From Bacteroidia bacterium (GTDB lineage: Bacteria > Bacteroidota > Bacteroidia > B-17B0 > Aurantibacillaceae), in contig JADLED010000038.1 of NCBI GenBank assembly GCA_020846335.1, positions 27,500-91,499 on the forward strand: 64,000 bases of DNA, read 5' to 3'. Every line of letters starts with the position of its first letter. The first letter of the stretch is position 1. A model generated the notes under the pieces. The model had not been told where the DNA came from and did not search any database. It saw nothing but the letters and a program-made list of their open reading frames with translations. Below, in pieces: positions 58,588 through 64,000 of this stretch. The position numbers and the translations under genes were made by a program.

Positions 58588-59652
58588 ATGGCATTATTGG
58601 TAAACCGCGTTGATAAACGCATTTTGAAAGAACGGCTTTTGGCCGAATCGGTGAAACGGAACACGGTTTCTTTTTACCGTTATGTAAACATTCCCAATCC
58701 TAAAGAGTTGCGCGACGAGCTGTTTAAAGCCTGGAGCGGATTTAATTGTTTTGGAAGAATTTATCTGGCCCAGGAAGGCATTAACGCGCAAATGAGTGTG
58801 CCCGAAAGCACTTGGGGCGACTTTGTGGCACATTTATATTCGTTGCCCTACTTTAAAGATGTGCCTTTTAAACACGCGGTGGATGGCAATGGCAAGTCGT
58901 TTTACAAACTGATTGTGAAGGTGCGCGATAAAATTGTAGCCGACGGCATTTCGGACCCTGATTTTGATCCCTCAAACACGGGTACCTATTTGAATGCCAA
59001 ACAATTTAACGAAGCCATTGAAAACGAAGAAACGATTGTGATTGATATGCGCAATCATTACGAAAGTGAAGTGGGCCGTTTTGATCGTGCTTTTTGTCCG
59101 GACGCTGATACATTTAGAGAAGAATTGCCTTTGGTGATTGACCATTTAAAAGGCATGGAGGATAAAAAAATTGTGATGTACTGCACCGGTGGCATACGTT
59201 GCGAAAAAGCCAGCGCTTATTTTAAACACAAGGGTTTTAAAGATGTGAACCATTTGCAGGGTGGCATTATTCAATATGCCAAAGAGGTAAAAGACCAACA
59301 ACTGGATAGTAAATTTCGTGGAATGAATTTTGTGTTTGATGAGCGGGTTGGTGAGCGGGTAACGGACGACGTATTATCGAAATGCCACCAGTGTGGCAAG
59401 CCCTGCGACAAACACGTGAACTGCAAAAACGACGACTGCCATTTGTTGTTTATACAATGTGATGCCTGTGCCGAAAAAATGAAAGGCTGCTGCACGCCGG
59501 AGTGTGTGCGCATTTCGGAATTGCCGGTTGAAGAGCAGCGAGCATTGCGCAAGGGCAGGGTAAAAAACGGACCGGAATGTTTGTCGGTTTACAAAAGCCG
59601 TTTACGTCCCAATCTGGCCGAGATATTAAAAAATAACTTACCTTTAAAGTAA
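58588..59652 (+). CDS. trhO: rhodanese-family tRNA uridine(34) hydroxylase
   Basis: FYRYVNIPNPKELRDELFKAW; GRIYLAQEGINAQMSVP; MYCTGGIRCEKASAYFKHKGFKDVNHLQGGIIQYAKEV. Confidence 0.92.
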   Translation: MALLVNRVDKRILKERLLAESVKRNTVSFYRYVNIPNPKELRDELFKAWSGFNCFGRIYLAQEGINAQMSVPESTWGDFVAHLYSLPYFKDVPFKHAVDGNGKSFYKLIVKVRDKIVADGISDPDFDPSNTGTYLNAKQFNEAIENEETIVIDMRNHYESEVGRFDRAFCPDADTFREELPLVIDHLKGMEDKKIVMYCTGGIRCEKASAYFKHKGFKDVNHLQGGIIQYAKEVKDQQLDSKFRGMNFVFDERVGERVTDDVLSKCHQCGKPCDKHVNCKNDDCHLLFIQCDACAEKMKGCCTPECVRISELPVEEQRALRKGRVKNGPECLSVYKSRLRPNLAEILKNNLPLK

Positions 59653-59663
59653 ATTTTATAAAT

Positions 59664-60206
59664 ATGAAAAAAATAGTAGCGCTCTTATTAACCAGCGTTC
59701 TTATGATGGGCCTTGGCTCGTGTCAAAAAACCAAAGATCAGATAAATGAACTAACTGAATTTGATATTGATTACACATCCAGCATGACCATTCCTTCAAC
59801 CAGTTTTACAACAGTAACTGCTCCGGTAGAAATTACCACGCCCAACATTGCCACCAACACTTCTACCAAATTTGCCGAAAACAAAACCACTCAGGATTTG
59901 GTGAGTGAAATTAAAATGACCAAGTTTAACATCAGCACCACCGGAGCCAATCTCGATTTTTTAAAGTCGGTTTCTATTTACATTAAAACAGCAGGGCAAG
60001 CCGATCAGCTGGTTGCTTCTAAAAGTAACATTCCGGCTGGTGCTACTTCTATTTCTGCCGATTTGCAGGATGTAAATATTAAAAATTATCTGTTTGCCGA
60101 AAACATGCAGTTTAGGGTTAGTTTTCTTTTTCAAACCGGAAGTCCCGGTAATCAAAATTTAACCTTGTCGGAAACTGTACACGTAAAAGCCACTTTAGTA
60201 AAATAG
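59664..60206 (+). CDS. hypothetical lipoprotein
   Basis: MKKIVALLLTSVLMMGLGSCQKTKDQ lipobox. Confidence 0.7.
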   Translation: MKKIVALLLTSVLMMGLGSCQKTKDQINELTEFDIDYTSSMTIPSTSFTTVTAPVEITTPNIATNTSTKFAENKTTQDLVSEIKMTKFNISTTGANLDFLKSVSIYIKTAGQADQLVASKSNIPAGATSISADLQDVNIKNYLFAENMQFRVSFLFQTGSPGNQNLTLSETVHVKATLVK

Positions 60207-60221
60207 TTTTATTGCTCCTTC

Positions 60222-61379
60222 ATGCCTATTTACCATAAACTGGGAGAGATTCCTCAAAAGAGACATACTGTTTTTCAAAACAAAAACAGTGCCCACTATT
60301 ACGAACAGCTTTTTGGAACCGAGGGTTTTAATGGCATGTCATCGTTGCTATATCACACTCACCGCCCTACACAGGTAAAAGAAATAATAAAGAGTTACTC
60401 TGTGGCACCTAAAATTGCCATTGATAAAAACATTAAAGCGCTGCTTTTAAAAGGTTTTGAAATTAAGCCGGAAAAGGATTTTTTACAAAGCCGCAAAAGT
60501 TTGTTGCTTAACAGCGATTGCATTATTGGTTTGGCTGCTCCTACCGAAAGTCAGACTTCATACTTTTACAAGAATGCCGATGCCGACGAAATGTTGTTTA
60601 TACACAAGGGCAAGGGTGTTTTAAAAACCTTTATGGGTAATATTCCGTTTGAATACGACGATTACCTGATTATTCCACGCGGAATGATTTACCAAATGCA
60701 CTTTGAAACAAGCGACAACCGCATTTTGTTTTGCGAAAGTTACTCGCCTTATTACACGCCTAAGAGATATAAAAATTCTCAAGGCCAGTTGTTGGAGCAC
60801 TCTCCTTTTTGTGAGCGGGATTATAAATTGCCCACCGAACTTGAAACGCACGATGCCAAAGGTGATTTTGTGATGAAGATAAAAAAAGAAGGCATGATGC
60901 ACGAGTTGGTTTTTGCCACGCATCCTTTTGATGTGGTGGGTTGGGACGGTTACAATTATCCATGGGGCTTCTCCATTCATAATTTTGAACCGATTACAGG
61001 CCGTGTGCACCAACCACCACCGGTACACCAAACCTTTGAAACCGCCACTTTTGTGGTGTGCAGTTTTTGTCCGAGGTTATACGACTATCACCCCCGTGCC
61101 ATACCGGCGCCATACAACCACAGTAATATTGACAGCGACGAGGTGTTGTATTATGTGGATGGCGACTTTATGAGCCGAAACAATATTGAGCAGGGACACA
61201 TTACCCTGCACCCAAAAGGCATACCGCACGGGCCGGCACCCGGCGCCATGGAAAGAAGCATTGGCCAAAAAGAAACGCAGGAGCTGGCTGTGATGATAGA
61301 TACCTTTAGACCTTTAATGGTTACTGAAGAGGCCATGGGCATTGACGACGGCAAGTATTATAAAAGCTGGGTGGAATAA
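60222..61379 (+). CDS. hmgA: homogentisate 1,2-dioxygenase
   Basis: YYEQLFGTEGFNGMSSLLYHTHRPTQV; HKGKGVLKT; SDEVLYYVDGDFMSRNNIEQGHITLHPKGIPHGP. Confidence 0.9.
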   Translation: MPIYHKLGEIPQKRHTVFQNKNSAHYYEQLFGTEGFNGMSSLLYHTHRPTQVKEIIKSYSVAPKIAIDKNIKALLLKGFEIKPEKDFLQSRKSLLLNSDCIIGLAAPTESQTSYFYKNADADEMLFIHKGKGVLKTFMGNIPFEYDDYLIIPRGMIYQMHFETSDNRILFCESYSPYYTPKRYKNSQGQLLEHSPFCERDYKLPTELETHDAKGDFVMKIKKEGMMHELVFATHPFDVVGWDGYNYPWGFSIHNFEPITGRVHQPPPVHQTFETATFVVCSFCPRLYDYHPRAIPAPYNHSNIDSDEVLYYVDGDFMSRNNIEQGHITLHPKGIPHGPAPGAMERSIGQKETQELAVMIDTFRPLMVTEEAMGIDDGKYYKSWVE

Positions 61380-61700
61380 ATTTATTGTCCCCACTTCTTT
61401 TCCTCTGCATTTTTATTTATTTAGTTCAGGATTCTTTTTGTGTGTTTGCACAAATTCCATTTTAAGCCTACTCCGGTTTTATTTAAAGGCTAATTCTACT
61501 CGTTTTTTTGGATTTTAAATTTTACTTATTATATTTATCCAGCTAAAGCAGTTTAAAACCGATTTATTTACACTTTGTTGCCAGTTACAATGTTTTAGTT
61601 GCAATTAAACCATCTTAATAAAAGTGGAAGCCAGAACCCACTCTAAAAAACGGGGCGTTATCTGAAAAGCCATACGAGTAGGAATAAAAAACAAAATAAG

Positions 61701-62027
61701 ATGAAATATTATGTAAAAGTTCTACAAAATTACGCCACTTTTAGCGGCAGAGCGAGAAGAAGTGAATACTGGTACTTTGCATTGTTTAATGTGCTTATTT
61801 CTGTTGTTTTGTCTCTTGTAGGGGCACAAATGGGAACGACAATGATTTCAAATATTTATTCATTGGCCGTATTAATTCCGGGAATTGCTGTTGCTGTTAG
61901 GCGCATGCACGATGTTGGAAAAAGCGGTTGGTACCTTCTTATTCCTATTTACAATTTAATTTTAGCCTGCACCAATGGCAATAGTGGCGATAACGAATAC
62001 GGCCCGGATCCAAAAGCCAGCGCATAA
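61701..62027 (+). CDS. DUF805 domain membrane protein
   Basis: YATFSGRARRSEYWYFALFNVLIS...VAVRRMHDVGKSGWYLLIPIYNLILACTNGNSGDNEYGPDPK. Confidence 0.93.
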   Translation: MKYYVKVLQNYATFSGRARRSEYWYFALFNVLISVVLSLVGAQMGTTMISNIYSLAVLIPGIAVAVRRMHDVGKSGWYLLIPIYNLILACTNGNSGDNEYGPDPKASA

Positions 62028-62052
62028 TTTTTCTTAATTATAAATTCTAATA

Positions 62053-62085
62053 GAGCCGGTGAATTAATTTTTACCGGCTTTTTTA
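62053..62085 (+). terminator. intrinsic terminator
   Basis: AGCCGGT...ACCGGCTTTTTT. Confidence 0.75.
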
Positions 62086-62094
62086 TGTGTTGGC

Positions 62095-62238
62095 CTAATT
62101 ATAGCCCAGCACTTCTCTAATCTGTTTTAGTTTTTCGTTGGCCATGGTGGCGGCTTTGGTTTCGCCAATGGCCAGTTCTTTTTCGAGCAGATTGGGGTCG
62201 GCAATTAGTTTGTTGTAGTTTTCGCGGGGTTCTTTGTA
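62095..62238 (-). pseudogene. orphan 3' end of tryptophanyl-tRNA synthetase
   Basis: Minus strand reads YKEPRENYNKLIADPNLLEKELAIGETKAATMANEKLKQIREVLGYN*, matching the TrpS C-terminal pattern; in-frame TAA directly upstream, no trpS body in window. Confidence 0.72.
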
Positions 62239-62341
62239 TTACTGCTCAGGCCTCGCGACAAAAGCACGATATTGTGAAAAGTGGCTGATGTTTGTTGCTA
62301 TCTGTTTAAAATGTGGTTTTTTTACTCAAAGGTCATTGCTT

Positions 62342-62372
62342 TTTGTCGATTTGAACCAATCTATTATCTTTA
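62342..62372 (+). promoter_or_regulatory. Bacteroidota promoter, 4 nt from the start codon
   Basis: TTTG-N19-TATCTTTA, ATG at 62377. Confidence 0.6.
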
Positions 62373-62376
62373 TCTT

Positions 62377-64000
62377 ATGAGACATGCTATTTTGTTTATT
62401 CTATTTTCTACGTTTCTGTTTAATGCCATTGGACAAATCGACTCTTTAAATGGATTTGATGAAAAGGCGGTTCTAAATGACTTGAGAAGCAGGGGGGCAA
62501 ATCTATCTGAAATGAACTGTATTTTAAGACTAAAAAAAATAGATTTCATAAAAAACAAGTTTAATTTACCGAAGGTTCCTGTTTCAAGTCCTTATTTGCG
62601 CAAATCAAGTAATTCGAACGGTCAAAATATTGATTTTGAAGCAGGAAATTTAACTGGTTGGTCAATTTTTTCTGGAATAAACGTTAATTCATTGGAAATG
62701 CCTGATAATAGTTTCCAAAATTCTGGTGGAACAGCTTCTGTTGTGAGTGGTGGTTTCGATCCTATTGTTGGCATACCCTTAAACTCACCATTGGGAGGGA
62801 ACTGGGTCGTACAGGTAAATACTAATGTACCTTATGGTAAACAAACAAAATTAAGGAACAAAATTAAGGTAACAGAGTCGACAAATTTATTAAAATTCGC
62901 CTATGCTACTGTACTAAACTCAGCCTATCACGATTGTGATGGTCAACCATATTTTGCTGTACTTTTAAAGGATACTAATAACAATTTACTTTTTAAATAT
63001 ATTGTTGAGGCTCATGACACCTTAAGTGGTCCGAATTATTGTTGGGGTCATAACCAAACGAATTTTCTACTTCATAACAATTTTAATTATTTTTCAAATT
63101 GGGCTACAAGATGTGTCGATTTGACTCCTTATATTGGAGATGATATTTATATTGAAGTAATAGGTGCAGGGTGTTATGGTTCCATTCATTATGGTTATGG
63201 CTATTTTGATGCTAAATTAGAGAGTTGTCCTGAGTATGGGTATCCAAACATTCTTACCATTAATAATTATACCGTTGATCTTAGCGCTAATTATTTGGAA
63301 TATAACAATCCGGTATGCGATAGTTTGATTACGTTAGTTGCTCCAAACTGGCCCCAATTCTACAATTGGAATGGCGCTCCAAAAAGTGGTATATATGCCT
63401 CTCCAAACCAATCAATTTCAGTTAGAAAAAATGGAATACATACTTTGGCACTTAGTAATGGTTCATCCTGCCCAATAACCAAAACAATGTTATTAAAACC
63501 ATATACAAACGATGAGATTGTCATTGGAACTCTTTCTCCTTGGTGTGAAAATACTGAGCAAACTTTGTGGATTTCAGGTCCTAGATCTTTCACAATTAAT
63601 AATACGTTTCCTATTTATAGCCCTGTTTATGGCCTTTATACGATAGTTACACCAACAGCCACGGGTGTTTCCTCACTTAATATAGCCGCTACATCGAGTG
63701 CTGGGTGTGTTTTTTTAAAAACTTACACCTATAATGTGGCCCCGTTGCCAACTCTTGCCGTCACTGGTAATTCAGTGTATTGTAATGGTAGTCAAATCAC
63801 TTTAAGTGCGAGTGGGGCAACATCCTATTACTGGTCATCACTCTCTTCTTCTCTTGCTTTTACAGCCTCGGGAGCCGTAATAACTGCTAGCAGTTTACCA
63901 GGGAATATTGTTCAATTAACCGGAACCGGGCCTACTGGCTGCCAATCTAAAACTATCTGTTCAGTAAATGTGCAATATATAGTACCCCCTTTACCTAGTA
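62377..64000 (+). CDS. large secreted Ig/PKD-like repeat protein, 3' truncated by window edge
   Basis: Open from MRHAILFILFSTFLFNAIGQIDSLNGFDEKAV... to the last base; not in the ORF track because there is no stop; repeats ...TGNSVYCNGSQITLSASGATSYYWSS... Confidence 0.85.
   Translation, partial: MRHAILFILFSTFLFNAIGQIDSLNGFDEKAVLNDLRSRGANLSEMNCILRLKKIDFIKNKFNLPKVPVSSPYLRKSSNSNGQNIDFEAGNLTGWSIFSGINVNSLEMPDNSFQNSGGTASVVSGGFDPIVGIPLNSPLGGNWVVQVNTNVPYGKQTKLRNKIKVTESTNLLKFAYATVLNSAYHDCDGQPYFAVLLKDTNNNLLFKYIVEAHDTLSGPNYCWGHNQTNFLLHNNFNYFSNWATRCVDLTPYIGDDIYIEVIGAGCYGSIHYGYGYFDAKLESCPEYGYPNILTINNYTVDLSANYLEYNNPVCDSLITLVAPNWPQFYNWNGAPKSGIYASPNQSISVRKNGIHTLALSNGSSCPITKTMLLKPYTNDEIVIGTLSPWCENTEQTLWISGPRSFTINNTFPIYSPVYGLYTIVTPTATGVSSLNIAATSSAGCVFLKTYTYNVAPLPTLAVTGNSVYCNGSQITLSASGATSYYWSSLSSSLAFTASGAVITASSLPGNIVQLTGTGPTGCQSKTICSVNVQYIVPPLPS

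Overview
64 kb of a Bacteroidota (Flavobacteriia/Sphingobacteriia-like) chromosome. Lineage evidence: T9SS secretion C-termini, TTTG-N19-TAnnTTTG promoters, futalosine menaquinone gene mqnC, and a CzcA-TolC fusion. Most of the window is housekeeping (mqnC, cysQ, czcBA, kup, purH, metH, uppS, bamA, ompH x2, cysS, polA, rpoN, tyrS, mrp, trhO, hmgA), interleaved with at least eight large secreted T9SS substrates, two of which run off the window ends. No rRNA, tRNA or CRISPR was recognised. Main points for a second look: (1) bamA is interrupted by a single in-frame TAG where a conserved Glu is expected; (2) a RelE/ParE toxin-antitoxin module sits between polA and a second copy of the polA 3' tail that differs only synonymously; (3) an orphan trpS 3' tail lies beside a T9SS gene with an almost leaderless promoter; (4) an unannotated S-box (SAM-I) riboswitch plus terminator precedes metH; (5) a 194-bp element with perfect 19-bp terminal inverted repeats abuts the rpoN stop codon; (6) an ECF sigma factor is paired with an anti-sigma/trypsin-like protease fusion; (7) an A8 tract puts a T9SS signal peptide out of frame; (8) a gingipain-like secreted protein appears to lack its catalytic residues. 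All calls come from reading the sequence; no database search was run.
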